Of a DNA stretch of 64,000 bases, positions 1 through 7,578 are shown one piece after another (positions within the stretch are counted from its first letter, which is position 1; each line of letters starts with the position of its first letter). The DNA lies in the NCBI GenBank assembly GCA_943912265.1, contig CALTTS010000014.1, positions 1 through 64,000 on the forward strand. Direction: 5' to 3'. The DNA is from an uncultured Xanthomonas sp. (GTDB lineage: Bacteria > Pseudomonadota > Gammaproteobacteria > Xanthomonadales > Xanthomonadaceae). The notes under the pieces are model-generated. The model worked only from the letters and a program-made list of their open reading frames with translations, had not been told where the DNA came from and did no database searches. A program made the position numbers and the translations under genes.

Positions 1-55
1 CCGCGAAGGCGGCCGCACCGTCGGCGCCGGCGTCGTCGCCAAGATCATCAAGTAA
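1..55 (+). CDS. tuf: Elongation factor Tu, C-terminal end (partial)
   Basis: Only the last 17 codons and the TAA stop are inside the window. They read REGGRTVGAGVVAKIIK, the very conserved end of domain III of EF-Tu, the GTPase that delivers aminoacyl-tRNA to the ribosome. The position directly upstream of rpsJ is the usual end of the str operon before the S10 operon. The rest of the gene lies outside the window, so nothing can be said about its start or promoter. Confidence 0.93.
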   Translation, partial: REGGRTVGAGVVAKIIK

Positions 56-190
56 TTCCGTAGTACAATCGCCGCCCGCTCCGTAAAGGGGCGGGCGCAA
101 GACAGGCGAAAAGAGGCTCAGGACGAGCCTCGTGTTCGCCGGACCCGGAAGGTCCAGTGAAAGGCGCGAGAGAACCGTCAGCCGGAAGTG

Positions 191-219
191 TTGACGCGAC
201 TCTTGCGCTCTTCTATACT
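191..219 (+). promoter_or_regulatory. S10 operon sigma70 promoter
   Basis: The -35 box TTGACG (191-196) and the -10 box TATACT (214-219) are separated by exactly 17 bp. Each matches the consensus at five of six positions. Transcription would start near 226, giving a leader of about 165 nt before rpsJ. It is the best-matched promoter seen in the window and sits where the main S10 promoter is expected. Confidence 0.8.
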
Positions 220-241
220 TCCGCGTCTGGGTAGGCTGGGT

Positions 242-262
242 AACTGGCCTGCCCCAGTTTTT
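242..262 (+). promoter_or_regulatory. Candidate attenuator stem in the S10 leader
   Basis: AACTGG (242-247) pairs with CCAGTT (254-259) around a CCTGCC loop, and the stem runs straight into Ts (258-262). This is a small intrinsic-terminator shape about 20 nt into the predicted transcript. In E. coli the S10 leader carries an L4-responsive attenuator. Whether this short stem acts that way is an inference. Confidence 0.35.
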
Positions 263-392
263 GGGTCGGATTTCGTGCCGGTCCTGGCAGTCGAGGTGGT
301 TGTGCCCTCGCTTGCCGAAGCTGCAAAGAAACCCGTTCGGAGCAGGCAGCCCAGAGGCCTTGCTCGTCGCTCTTTTAACGAAGGAACCCGTC

Positions 393-704
393 ATGGCGGA
401 CCAGAAGATCCGGATTCGGCTGAAGGCGTTCGATCATCGCTTGATCGACCGTTCGGCCACTGAGATCGTTGAGACGGCCAAGCGGACAGGCGCGCAGGTG
501 CGCGGCCCGATCCCGCTGCCGACCAAGATCGAACGCTACACCGTGCTGGTGTCCCCGCATGCCGACAAGGATGCGCGCGACCAGTACGAGACCCGCACGC
601 ACAAGCGCGTGCTCGACATCGTCGACCCCAACGACAAGACCGTGGACGCGCTGATGAAGCTCGAACTCGCGGCTGGCGTCGACGTGCAGATCAAGTTGAC
701 CTGA
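393..704 (+). CDS. rpsJ: 30S ribosomal protein S10
   Basis: This 103-residue protein is full length for S10, which sits in the 30S head and also pairs with NusB in the antitermination complex. The start MADQKIRIRLKAFDHRLID and the block GPIPLPTKIERYTVL are family hallmarks. The ATG at 393 follows an AAGGA ribosome site at 381-385. An upstream in-frame ATG at 261 would add 44 non-S10 residues and is rejected. It is the first gene of the S10 operon, 11 nt before rplC. Confidence 0.98.
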   Translation: MADQKIRIRLKAFDHRLIDRSATEIVETAKRTGAQVRGPIPLPTKIERYTVLVSPHADKDARDQYETRTHKRVLDIVDPNDKTVDALMKLELAAGVDVQIKLT

Positions 705-715
705 GGGCTGCGACC

Positions 716-1366
716 ATGACGAAGAAGTATTCGTTGGGCTTCGTGGGCCGCAAGGCCGGCATGAGCCGTGTTTTCACCGATGACGGTCGTTCGATCCCGG
801 TCACGCTGATCGAGGCCACCCCGAACCGCATCGCCCAGATCAAGACCGTCGAGTCCGACGGCTACAGCGCCGTGCAGGTAACCGTGGGTGCGCGCCGCGC
901 CTCGCTGGTCAACAAGCCGGAGGCGGGCCATTTCGCCAAGGCGAAGGTCGAGGCCGGTCGTGGCCTGTGGGAGTTCCGCGTCGAGGACGCCAAGGTCGGC
1001 GATTTCGCCATCGGCGGCGAGATCAAGGCGGACATCTTCGAGGTCGGCCAGATCGTCGACGTCCAGGGCGTCACCAAGGGCAAGGGCTTCCAGGGCACCA
1101 TCAAGCGCCACAACTTCCGCATGGGCGACGCGACGCACGGCAACTCGCTGTCGCACCGCGCCCCGGGTTCGATCGGCCAGCGCCAGACGCCCGGCCGCGT
1201 GTTCCCCGGCAAGAAGATGTCCGGCCACATGGGCGCCGTGCAGCAGAGCACGCAGAACCTGGAAGTGGTCAAGGTCGACGTCGAGCGCGGTCTGATCGCC
1301 GTGCGCGGCGCCGTCCCGGGTGCCCCGGGTGGCGACGTGATCGTCCGTCCGGCGAGCAAGGCATAA
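716..1366 (+). CDS. rplC: 50S ribosomal protein L3
   Basis: At 216 residues this is a full-length bacterial L3, an early-assembly 23S rRNA binder near the peptidyl-transferase centre. It opens with the conserved SLGFVGRKAGMSRVF block. The long internal loop carries GKGFQGTIKRHNF and GQRQTPGRVFPGKKM, the latter containing the glutamine that PrmB methylates in E. coli. The gene is second in the S10 operon, with rplD starting 12 nt after it. Confidence 0.98.
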   Translation: MTKKYSLGFVGRKAGMSRVFTDDGRSIPVTLIEATPNRIAQIKTVESDGYSAVQVTVGARRASLVNKPEAGHFAKAKVEAGRGLWEFRVEDAKVGDFAIGGEIKADIFEVGQIVDVQGVTKGKGFQGTIKRHNFRMGDATHGNSLSHRAPGSIGQRQTPGRVFPGKKMSGHMGAVQQSTQNLEVVKVDVERGLIAVRGAVPGAPGGDVIVRPASKA

Positions 1367-1378
1367 GGAGAGATGACG

Positions 1379-1984
1379 ATGGAACTCGTTATCACGGGTA
1401 GCAACAACAAGGTCTCGGTCTCCGAAGCCGTGTTCGGCCGCGAGTTCAGCGAGGATCTGGTCCACCAGGTCGTCGTTGCCTACCGCAATGCCGGCCGCGC
1501 CGGCACCAAGGCGCAGAAGACGCGCTCGGAAGTCGCGGGCACCACCAAGAAGTCGAAGAAGCAGAAGGGTGGCGGCGCCCGTCACGGCGCCCTGACCGCT
1601 CCGATCTTCGTCGGCGGCGGCGTGGCCTTCGCGGCCAAGCCGCGCAGCTTCGAGCAGAAGGTCAACCGCAAGCAGTATCGCGCTGCCATCGCGGCGATCT
1701 TCTCCGAGCTGAACCGCCAGGGGCGCCTGAAGGTCGTCGATGCGTTCGACGTGACCGAGACCAAGACCCAGGGGCTGATCGAAAAGCTCAAGGGGCTGGA
1801 AGTCGGCAAGCGTCCACTGATCGTCACCGAAGAGGCTTCCGAGCATCTGTACCTGTCGGCCCGTAACCTTCCCTACGTGGAAGTGCGCGACGTGCAGGGT
1901 CTGGACCCGGTGGCGCTGGTCGGTGCCGACACGGTGGTCATCACCGCCGATGCGGTCAAGAAGGTCGAGGAGTGGCTGGCATGA
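1379..1984 (+). CDS. rplD: 50S ribosomal protein L4
   Basis: L4 binds 23S rRNA, lines the exit tunnel and in enterobacteria represses its own operon. The protein is 201 residues from the chosen ATG. Two in-frame ATGs lie at 1373 and 1379. The Shine-Dalgarno AAGGAG at 1365-1370 is 8 nt from the second but only 2 nt from the first, so 1379 is preferred. The central KSKKQKGGGARHG loop is the basic tunnel extension. The stop overlaps the rplW start as ATGA. Confidence 0.96.
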   Translation: MELVITGSNNKVSVSEAVFGREFSEDLVHQVVVAYRNAGRAGTKAQKTRSEVAGTTKKSKKQKGGGARHGALTAPIFVGGGVAFAAKPRSFEQKVNRKQYRAAIAAIFSELNRQGRLKVVDAFDVTETKTQGLIEKLKGLEVGKRPLIVTEEASEHLYLSARNLPYVEVRDVQGLDPVALVGADTVVITADAVKKVEEWLA

Positions 1985-2280
1985 GCGCCAACGAGAAAAT
2001 CTTCAGCGTTCTGCGCGCCCCGCGTGTCTCCGAGAAGACCGCGCGCCTGCAGGAAGTCTCCAACCAGTACGTCTTCGAAGTTTCGAACGAAGCGACCAAG
2101 GCCGACGTCAAGGCGGCGGTCGAGCAGCTGTTCGACGTCAAGGTCGAGGCCGTCAACGTGGTCAACGTGAAGGGCAAGAGCAAGTCCTTCCGTAACCGCG
2201 CTGGCCGCCGCGGCGACTGGCGCAAGGCGTACGTGCGCCTGGCCGATGGCCAGTCCATCGACGTAACGGCCAAGGCCTGA
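1981..2280 (+). CDS. rplW: 50S ribosomal protein L23
   Basis: This 99-residue protein matches L23, which sits at the exit tunnel and docks trigger factor and SRP. Visible features are the RAPRVSEKTARLQE start and the KGKSKSFRNRAGRRGDWRKAYV block near residue 65. The ATG at 1981 overlaps the rplD stop by four bases, indicating translational coupling. An ATG nine bases upstream lies inside rplD and is less likely. Confidence 0.97.
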   Translation: MSANEKIFSVLRAPRVSEKTARLQEVSNQYVFEVSNEATKADVKAAVEQLFDVKVEAVNVVNVKGKSKSFRNRAGRRGDWRKAYVRLADGQSIDVTAKA

Positions 2281-2290
2281 GGTACATCCC

Positions 2291-3118
2291 ATGCCATTGA
2301 TGAAATTCAAGCCCACCTCCGCCGGCCGCCGTTCGGCCGTGCGCGTGGTCACGCCCGATCTGCACAAGGGTGCGCCGCACGCGGCGCTGCTCGAGAAGCA
2401 GAGCAAGAGCGGCGGCCGCAACAACAACGGCCGCATCACCACCCGCCACATCGGCGGCGGTCACAAGCAGCACTACCGCATCATCGACTTCAAGCGCAAC
2501 AAGGAAGGCATCCCGGCGCGCGTGGAGCGGATCGAATACGATCCGAACCGCACCGCCCACATCGCCCTGCTGTGCTATGTCGATGGCGAGCGCCGCTACA
2601 TCATCGCCCCGAAGGGCCTGAAGGCCGGTGACCAGGTGATCGCGGGCCGCAATGCCCCGATCAAGGCCGGCAACACGCTGCCGCTGAACAACATCCCGGT
2701 GGGTACCACGATCCATGCGATCGAGCTCAAGCCGGGCAAGGGCGCCCAGGTCGCCCGCGCCGCTGGTGCGTCGGTGCAGCTGGTCGCGCGCGAGCAGGGC
2801 TACGCCACGCTGCGCCTGCGCTCCGGCGAAATGCGCAAGGTGCCGGTCGAGTGCCGCGCCACCATCGGCGAAGTCGGCAACGATGAGCACAACCTCGAGA
2901 AGCTCGGCAAGGCCGGTGCGAAGCGTTGGCGCGGTGTTCGCCCGACGGTTCGCGGCGCGGCCATGAACCCGGTCGATCACCCGCACGGCGGTGGTGAGGC
3001 CAAGGCCGGCCAGGGCAACCCGCATCCGGTCACCCCGTGGGGTGTGCCGACCAAGGGTTACAAGACGCGCAAGAACAAGCGCACGCAGCACTTCATCGTT
3101 CGCGACCGCAGGGGTTAA
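2291..3118 (+). CDS. rplB: 50S ribosomal protein L2
   Basis: At 275 residues this is a complete L2, required for subunit joining and peptidyl-transferase activity. The C-terminal block NPVDHPHGGGEAKAGQG contains the conserved histidine (here His230, His229 in E. coli). The RNA-binding OB-fold and SH3-like segments precede it. It lies 10 nt after rplW and 6 nt before rpsS. Confidence 0.98.
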   Translation: MPLMKFKPTSAGRRSAVRVVTPDLHKGAPHAALLEKQSKSGGRNNNGRITTRHIGGGHKQHYRIIDFKRNKEGIPARVERIEYDPNRTAHIALLCYVDGERRYIIAPKGLKAGDQVIAGRNAPIKAGNTLPLNNIPVGTTIHAIELKPGKGAQVARAAGASVQLVAREQGYATLRLRSGEMRKVPVECRATIGEVGNDEHNLEKLGKAGAKRWRGVRPTVRGAAMNPVDHPHGGGEAKAGQGNPHPVTPWGVPTKGYKTRKNKRTQHFIVRDRRG

Positions 3119-3124
3119 TCGACC

Positions 3125-3394
3125 ATGGCACGTTCACTCAAGAAGGGCCCGTTCGTCGATCACCACCTCGTCAAGAAGGTGGAGTCCGCGGGCAATCACA
3201 AGAAGCCGATCAAGACGTGGTCGCGCCGCTCGATGATCCTGCCGGACATGGTGGGTTTCACGATCGCCGTCCACAACGGCAAGAACCACGTTCCGGTGCT
3301 GGTCAACGAGAACATGGTCGGTCACAAGCTCGGCGAGTTTGCCGTCACCCGCACCTTCAAGGGGCACGGTGGCGACAAAAAGGCCGGCAAGTAA
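3125..3394 (+). CDS. rpsS: 30S ribosomal protein S19
   Basis: This 89-residue S19 begins MARSLKKGPFVDHHLVKK and carries KTWSRRSMILPDMVGFTIAVHNGK, both diagnostic. S19 binds the 3' domain of 16S rRNA with S13 in the 30S head. It is tightly packed between rplB and rplV, and its TAA directly abuts the rplV Shine-Dalgarno sequence. Confidence 0.98.
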   Translation: MARSLKKGPFVDHHLVKKVESAGNHKKPIKTWSRRSMILPDMVGFTIAVHNGKNHVPVLVNENMVGHKLGEFAVTRTFKGHGGDKKAGK

Positions 3395-3404
3395 GGAGAT
3401 GACG

Positions 3405-3740
3405 ATGGAAGCGAAGGCAATCCTGCGCACCGCGCGCATCTCCCCGCAGAAGGCCCGCCTGGTCGCCGACCAGGTGCGTGGCCTGTCGGCCGAGCGCGCC
3501 GTCAACCTGCTGAAGTTCTCGGACAAGAAGGCTGCCCACCTGATCAAGAAGGTGGTGGAGTCGGCGATCGCCAATGCCGAGAACAACCAGGGCGCCGATA
3601 TCGACGAGCTGAAGGTCAAGACCATCATGGTGGATGAAGGTCCGAGCCTGAAGCGCTTCATGGCCCGCGCCAAGGGCCGCGGCACGCGCATTCTCAAGCG
3701 CACCAGCCACATCACCGTGGTCGTGGGCGAGGGCAAATAA
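3405..3740 (+). CDS. rplV: 50S ribosomal protein L22
   Basis: L22 contacts all 23S rRNA domains, and its beta-hairpin lines the exit tunnel. From ATG 3405 it is 111 residues, close to the E. coli length. AAGGAG at 3393-3398 directly touches an ATG at 3399 but is well spaced from 3405, so the second ATG (MEAKAILRTARISPQKARLV) is chosen. The hairpin tip region RAKGRGTRILKRTSH near residues 90-104 is intact. rpsC begins 2 nt after the stop. Confidence 0.96.
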   Translation: MEAKAILRTARISPQKARLVADQVRGLSAERAVNLLKFSDKKAAHLIKKVVESAIANAENNQGADIDELKVKTIMVDEGPSLKRFMARAKGRGTRILKRTSHITVVVGEGK

Positions 3741-3742
3741 CG

Positions 3743-4477
3743 ATGGGTCACAAAGTTCATCCGACCGGAATCCGTCTGGGCATCGCCAAGGACTGGAATT
3801 CCAAGTGGTACGCCAACAAGGGCGAGTACGCCGGTTACCTGGCGGCCGACCTGAAGGTGCGTGAGGTCCTGCGCAAGAAGCTGGCCCAGGCCGGCATCAG
3901 CAAGATCCTGATCGAGCGTCCGGCCAAGACGGCGCGCGTGACGATCCACACCGCCCGCCCGGGCGTGGTGATCGGCAAGCGCGGCGAGGACATCGAGAAG
4001 CTGCGCAAGGAAGTGAGCGAGCTGATGGGCGTCCCGGCGCACATCAACGTCACCGAAGTGCGCAAGCCCGAGCTCGACGCCCAGCTGGTGGCCGAGTCGA
4101 TTGCCCAGCAGCTTGAGCGCCGCATCATGTTCCGCCGTGCGATGAAGCGTTCGGTCGGCAATGCGATGCGCCTGGGTGCCCTGGGCATCAAGGTCAACGT
4201 GGCCGGCCGCTTGAACGGTGCGGAAATCGCCCGTTCGGAGTGGTACCGCGAAGGCCGCGTGCCGCTGCACACGCTGCGTGCCGACATCGACTACGGCTTC
4301 GCCGAAGCCAAGACGACCTACGGCATCATCGGCATCAAGGTCTGGATCTACAAGGGCGAGATCTTCGATTTCTCCCAGGTTGGCCAGGAAAAGCAGGACG
4401 ACAGCCCGCGCGGCGATCGCAATGATCGTGGCGACCGTGGCGACCGTCCGTCGCGCCCGGCTCGTGAAGCGAGGTAA
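3743..4477 (+). CDS. rpsC: 30S ribosomal protein S3
   Basis: S3 helps form the mRNA entry site of the 30S head. The first 210 or so residues match the family: GHKVHPTGIRLGI at the start, then a KH domain with VVIGKRGEDIEKLR. The 244-residue length includes a C-terminal tail with short Asp-Arg repeats (RGDRNDRGDRGDRPSRP). Such tails vary between species and are probably disordered. Confidence 0.98.
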   Translation: MGHKVHPTGIRLGIAKDWNSKWYANKGEYAGYLAADLKVREVLRKKLAQAGISKILIERPAKTARVTIHTARPGVVIGKRGEDIEKLRKEVSELMGVPAHINVTEVRKPELDAQLVAESIAQQLERRIMFRRAMKRSVGNAMRLGALGIKVNVAGRLNGAEIARSEWYREGRVPLHTLRADIDYGFAEAKTTYGIIGIKVWIYKGEIFDFSQVGQEKQDDSPRGDRNDRGDRGDRPSRPAREAR

Positions 4478-4482
4478 CGGCA

Positions 4483-4896
4483 ATGTTGCAACCCAAGCGA
4501 ACCAAATACCGCAAGATGCACAAGGGCCGCAACGATGGCCTGAGCTGGAGCGGCAACGCCGTCAGTTTCGGCGAGTACGGCTTGAAGGCCACCGCGCACG
4601 GCCAGCTGACCGCGCGCCAGATCGAGGCCGCCCGTCGTTCGATCAGCCGCTACGTCAAGCGTGGCGGCAAGATGTGGATCCGCGTGTTTCCCGACAAGCC
4701 GATCACCAAGAAGCCCATCGAAGTGCGTATGGGTTCCGGTAAGGGCAACGTCGAGTACTGGGTCGCCCAGATCCAGCCGGGCCGCATGATCTATGAAATC
4801 GAAGGCGTCAGCGAAGAGACTGCACGCGAGGCGTTCCGCCTGGCCGCGGCCAAGCTGTCCGTTACCACCACTTTCGTGACCCGGACGGTGCGCTGA
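4483..4896 (+). CDS. rplP: 50S ribosomal protein L16
   Basis: This 137-residue protein is full-length L16, which organises the A-site tRNA and EF-G binding region. It starts MLQPKRTKYRKMHKGRNDG and contains KPITKKPIEVRMGSGKGNVEYWV, both typical. The TGA stop shares its A with the rpmC ATG (TGATG), so the two genes are likely translationally coupled. Confidence 0.98.
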   Translation: MLQPKRTKYRKMHKGRNDGLSWSGNAVSFGEYGLKATAHGQLTARQIEAARRSISRYVKRGGKMWIRVFPDKPITKKPIEVRMGSGKGNVEYWVAQIQPGRMIYEIEGVSEETAREAFRLAAAKLSVTTTFVTRTVR

Positions 4897-5084
4897 TGGC
4901 TACGATCAAGGAACTCCGCGAGAAGTCGGCCGACGACCTGAAGGCCCACCTGGGCGAGCTGCGCAAGGAACAGTTTTCCCTGCGCATGCAGCAGGTGACC
5001 GGTCAGCTGCCGAAGACCCATGAAACCCGCCGGGTGCGGCGCGAGATCGCTCGCGTCAAGACCCTGCTCGGCAGCACCAAGTAA
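4896..5084 (+). CDS. rpmC: 50S ribosomal protein L29
   Basis: L29 is a small two-helix protein near the exit tunnel that supports trigger factor docking. The 62 residues MATIKELREKSADDLKAHL and the later ETRRVRREIARVKTLL segment fit the family. The start overlaps the rplP stop by one base. rpsQ starts 12 nt downstream. Confidence 0.96.
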   Translation: MATIKELREKSADDLKAHLGELRKEQFSLRMQQVTGQLPKTHETRRVRREIARVKTLLGSTK

Positions 5085-5096
5085 GGATCGCCGGAT

Positions 5097-5366
5097 ATGA
5101 GCGAGAACACTGAAACCCAGGCGCTGCGCACGGTCGAAGGCCGTGTCGTCAGCAACAAGATGGACAAGACGGTCACCGTGCTGGTGGAGCGTCAGGTCAA
5201 GCACGCCCTGTACGGCAAGTACATCAAGCGCTCGACCAAGCTGCACGCCCACGACGCCGACAACGCCTGCAAGGAAGGCGATGTCGTGCGCGTGACGGAG
5301 ATCGCGCCGCTGTCCAAGACCAAGAACTGGCGCGTGGTGGAAATCGTCACCCGCGCGGCCGAATAA
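5097..5366 (+). CDS. rpsQ: 30S ribosomal protein S17
   Basis: This 89-residue OB-fold protein is S17, a primary binder of the 16S rRNA 5' domain. Diagnostic segments are RTVEGRVVSNKMDKTVTVLVER and GDVVRVTEIAPLSKTKNWRVVEIV. It lies between rpmC and rplN, as in most bacteria. Confidence 0.98.
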   Translation: MSENTETQALRTVEGRVVSNKMDKTVTVLVERQVKHALYGKYIKRSTKLHAHDADNACKEGDVVRVTEIAPLSKTKNWRVVEIVTRAAE

Positions 5367-5380
5367 GGGAGATCTGAATC

Positions 5381-5749
5381 ATGATCCAGATGCAGAGCTA
5401 CCTCGACGCCGCCGACAATTCCGGCGCCAAGGAACTGATGTGCATCAAGGTGCTGGGCGGCTCCAAGCGCCGCTACGCCGGCATCGGCGACATCATCAAG
5501 GTGACGGTCAAGGACGCGATCCCGCGCGGCAAGGTCAAGAAGGGCGAGGTCTACGACGCCGTCGTGGTGCGCACCCGCAAGGGCGTGCGTCGCGCCGACG
5601 GTTCGCTGATCCGTTTCGACGGCAACGCCGCGGTCCTGCTCAACAACAAGCAGGAGCCGATCGGCACCCGTATCTTCGGACCGGTTACCCGTGAGCTGCG
5701 TTCCGAGAAGTTCATGAAGATCATTTCGCTCGCGCCCGAAGTGCTCTGA
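5381..5749 (+). CDS. rplN: 50S ribosomal protein L14
   Basis: L14 is a 122-residue beta-barrel protein at the subunit interface. The start MIQMQSYLDAADNSGAKELMCIKVLGGS and the end RELRSEKFMKIISLAPEVL are nearly invariant in gammaproteobacteria. A ribosome site (GGGAG) precedes the ATG. In E. coli this gene begins the spc operon; no separate promoter is visible in the 14-nt gap here. Confidence 0.98.
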   Translation: MIQMQSYLDAADNSGAKELMCIKVLGGSKRRYAGIGDIIKVTVKDAIPRGKVKKGEVYDAVVVRTRKGVRRADGSLIRFDGNAAVLLNNKQEPIGTRIFGPVTRELRSEKFMKIISLAPEVL

Positions 5750-5764
5750 GCGGAGGACACAGAC

Positions 5765-6082
5765 ATGGCAAACCGTATCAAGAAGGGCGACCAGGTGGTC
5801 GTCACCACCGGCAAGGACAAGGGCAAGCAGGGCGAAGTCGTGCGTGTGGAGGGTGACCGCGTGGTCGTCTCCAACGTCAACATCGTCAAGCGGCACACCA
5901 AGCCGAATCCGCAGGCCGGCCAGGCTGGCGGCGTGGTCGAGCGTGAAGCCTCGATCCACATTTCCAACGTGATGCCGTTCAACCCTGCCACCGGCAAGGG
6001 CGAGCGCATCGGTTTCAAGGTGCTGGAGGATGGACGCAAACTGCGTGTGTTCCGCTCCAGCGGTGAGGCGCTCGACGCCTGA
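5765..6082 (+). CDS. rplX: 50S ribosomal protein L24
   Basis: This 105-residue protein contains the KOW motif (KKGDQVVVTTGKDKGKQGEVVRV, residues 6-28), as in L24, one of the two 50S assembly initiators. The rest, with NIVKRHTKPNPQAGQAGG, is typical. It sits 15 nt after rplN and 11 nt before rplE. Confidence 0.98.
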   Translation: MANRIKKGDQVVVTTGKDKGKQGEVVRVEGDRVVVSNVNIVKRHTKPNPQAGQAGGVVEREASIHISNVMPFNPATGKGERIGFKVLEDGRKLRVFRSSGEALDA

Positions 6083-6093
6083 GGAATGAGGTC

Positions 6094-6636
6094 ATGACCA
6101 CCCGTCTCGAAAAGTTCTACAAGGAAGAAGTGGCGCCGGCGCTGACGAAGAAGTTCGGCTACGCCAATCCGATGGAAGTGCCGAAGCTCGTCAAGGTCAC
6201 CCTGAACATGGGTGTCGGCGAAGCGGCCACCAACAAGAAGATCCTGGAAAACGCCGTGGCCGACATGGTCAAGATCGCGGGCCAGAAGCCGATCGTGACC
6301 AAGTCCCGCATCTCGGTGGCTTCGTTCAAGATCCGCGACGGTTGGCCGATCGGCTGCAAGGTCACGCTGCGTCGTGCGCACATGTACGAGTTCCTCGACC
6401 GCCTGATCAACATCGCGCTGCCGCGCGTGCGCGACTTCCGCGGCGTGTCCGGCCGTTCGTTCGACGGCCGCGGCAACTACAACATGGGCGTGAAGGAGCA
6501 GATCATCTTCCCGGAAATCGACTTCGACGCCGTCGATGCGCTCCGCGGCATGGATATCGCCATCACCACCACGGCGAAGACCGACGCTGAAGCCAAGGCG
6601 CTTCTCGAGGCCTTCAAGTTCCCGTTCCGCAACTGA
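6094..6636 (+). CDS. rplE: 50S ribosomal protein L5
   Basis: L5 carries 5S rRNA into the central protuberance. The 180-residue sequence has the family blocks MEVPKLVKVTLNMGVGEA, KPIVTKSRISVASFKIRDG and GRGNYNMGVKEQIIFPEI. In E. coli the start of this gene is the S8 repressor site of the spc mRNA. No obvious hairpin was noticed over the 11-nt gap here. Confidence 0.98.
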   Translation: MTTRLEKFYKEEVAPALTKKFGYANPMEVPKLVKVTLNMGVGEAATNKKILENAVADMVKIAGQKPIVTKSRISVASFKIRDGWPIGCKVTLRRAHMYEFLDRLINIALPRVRDFRGVSGRSFDGRGNYNMGVKEQIIFPEIDFDAVDALRGMDIAITTTAKTDAEAKALLEAFKFPFRN

Positions 6637-6655
6637 TCCGTCGAGGAATACAGAC

Positions 6656-6961
6656 ATGGCAAAGACCTCCATGGTCAACCGCGACATCAAGCGGGAAAAG
6701 CTGGCCAAGAAGTTCGCCGACAAGCGCGCCGAGCTGAAGAAGATCGTCTCCAGCCAGACCGCCTCCTACGAGGAGAAGATCCAGGCCGCCGAAAAGCTGC
6801 AGAAGTTGCCGCGCGACTCCTCGCCGAGCCGCCAGCGCAACCGCTGCGAAATCTCCGGCCGTCCGCGCGGCGTGTACCGCAAGTTCGGCCTGGGCCGCAA
6901 CAAGCTGCGCGAAGCCACCATGCGCGGCGACGTGCCCGGCCTGCGCAAGGCCAGCTGGTGA
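6656..6961 (+). CDS. rpsN: 30S ribosomal protein S14 (zinc-free type)
   Basis: At 101 residues this is the long S14 type without paired CXXC zinc ligands; only one cysteine, in RNRCEISGRPRG, is present. It starts MAKTSMVNRDIKREKLAKKF and ends RGDVPGLRKASW, as in other proteobacteria. An upstream in-frame ATG at 6536 lies in rplE and is rejected. An unusual 205-bp spacer follows before rpsH. Confidence 0.97.
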   Translation: MAKTSMVNRDIKREKLAKKFADKRAELKKIVSSQTASYEEKIQAAEKLQKLPRDSSPSRQRNRCEISGRPRGVYRKFGLGRNKLREATMRGDVPGLRKASW

Positions 6962-7166
6962 ACTGAGGCCGGTTCCCGCGCCTGCCTCCTGACGGGGCGG
7001 GTACGGGTTCCGACATCGACATCGGGATTGTTGTACAATGCCGCCCCCTCGACGGGAGCGGCATTGCCGTTGCAGGTTTCCCGGCAGGGAAACGAGGCCC
7101 TGGCCTTCCCAGGACAATTCGAGAATTCGCGAAAGCGGATATCGGTGCTACTCATCAGGTGAATCC
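6962..7166 (+). other. rpsN-rpsH spacer with strong hairpin
   Basis: This 205-bp gap interrupts an otherwise tightly packed operon and has no plausible gene. At 7037-7065 AATGCCGC pairs with GCGGCATT, followed inward by a C-A mismatch and CCC/GGG around loop TCGAC. There is no T-run after it. TACAAT (7034-7039) overlaps its left edge and could be a -10 box, but no good -35 box lies 16-18 bp upstream. A looser GC-rich inverted repeat lies at about 6975-7001. Confidence 0.6.
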
Positions 7167-7565
7167 ATGAGCATGACTGATCCCATCGCCGACATGCTGG
7201 TCCGCATCAAGAATGCGGCCGCGGTCGGCAAGCAGACGGTGAAGATGCCGTCGTCCAAGATCAAGGCCGCCATCGCCGGCGTGCTGAAGGCCGAAGGCTA
7301 CATCGCCGACCTGCGCGTCGTGCCGGCCGGCAACAACAAGTCCGAGCTGGAAATCGTGCTGAAGTATTTCGAGGGCCGCCCGGTCATCGATACGCTCAAG
7401 CGCGTGTCGCGTTCGGGCCTGCGCCAGTACCGCGGCAAGAGCGAGCTGCCGAAGGTGCTCGGCGGCCTCGGCATCGCCATCGTTTCCACGTCCAAGGGCA
7501 TCATGACCGATGCGCAGGCCCGCGCGGCCGGCGTCGGTGGTGAAGTCCTGTGCTTCGTGGCCTAA
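7167..7565 (+). CDS. rpsH: 30S ribosomal protein S8
   Basis: S8 is a primary 16S rRNA binder of the central domain and, in E. coli, the translational repressor of the spc operon. The 132 residues begin MSMTDPIADMLVRIKNA and end ARAAGVGGEVLCFVA. ATG 7167 follows an AGGTG ribosome site; the ATG two codons later is also possible. An in-frame ATG at 7038 lies in the hairpin and is not credible. Confidence 0.97.
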   Translation: MSMTDPIADMLVRIKNAAAVGKQTVKMPSSKIKAAIAGVLKAEGYIADLRVVPAGNNKSELEIVLKYFEGRPVIDTLKRVSRSGLRQYRGKSELPKVLGGLGIAIVSTSKGIMTDAQARAAGVGGEVLCFVA

Positions 7566-7578
7566 GGGAGGAAGCAGA

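Larger units (their letters stand above)
56..392 (+). other. tuf-rpsJ spacer: hairpin, promoter and S10 leader
   Basis: This 337-bp stretch has no convincing gene. In order it holds: a TACAAT hexamer (64-69) directly followed by a GC-rich hairpin (73-97; 10-bp stem with one G-T pair, loop GTAAA, no T-run); a near-consensus sigma70 promoter (191-219); and an untranslated leader of about 165 nt with a small stem and T-run at 242-262. The hairpin may end or slow tuf transcription. Promoter plus leader would drive the S10 operon. Confidence 0.7.

Noticed and set aside
536..1846. Long minus-strand open frame opposite rplC and rplD
   Set aside because: It is the antisense of strongly conserved ribosomal genes in high-GC DNA. 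Its composition (runs of Leu, Ala, Asp, His, Arg) and lack of any family pattern mark it as a shadow.
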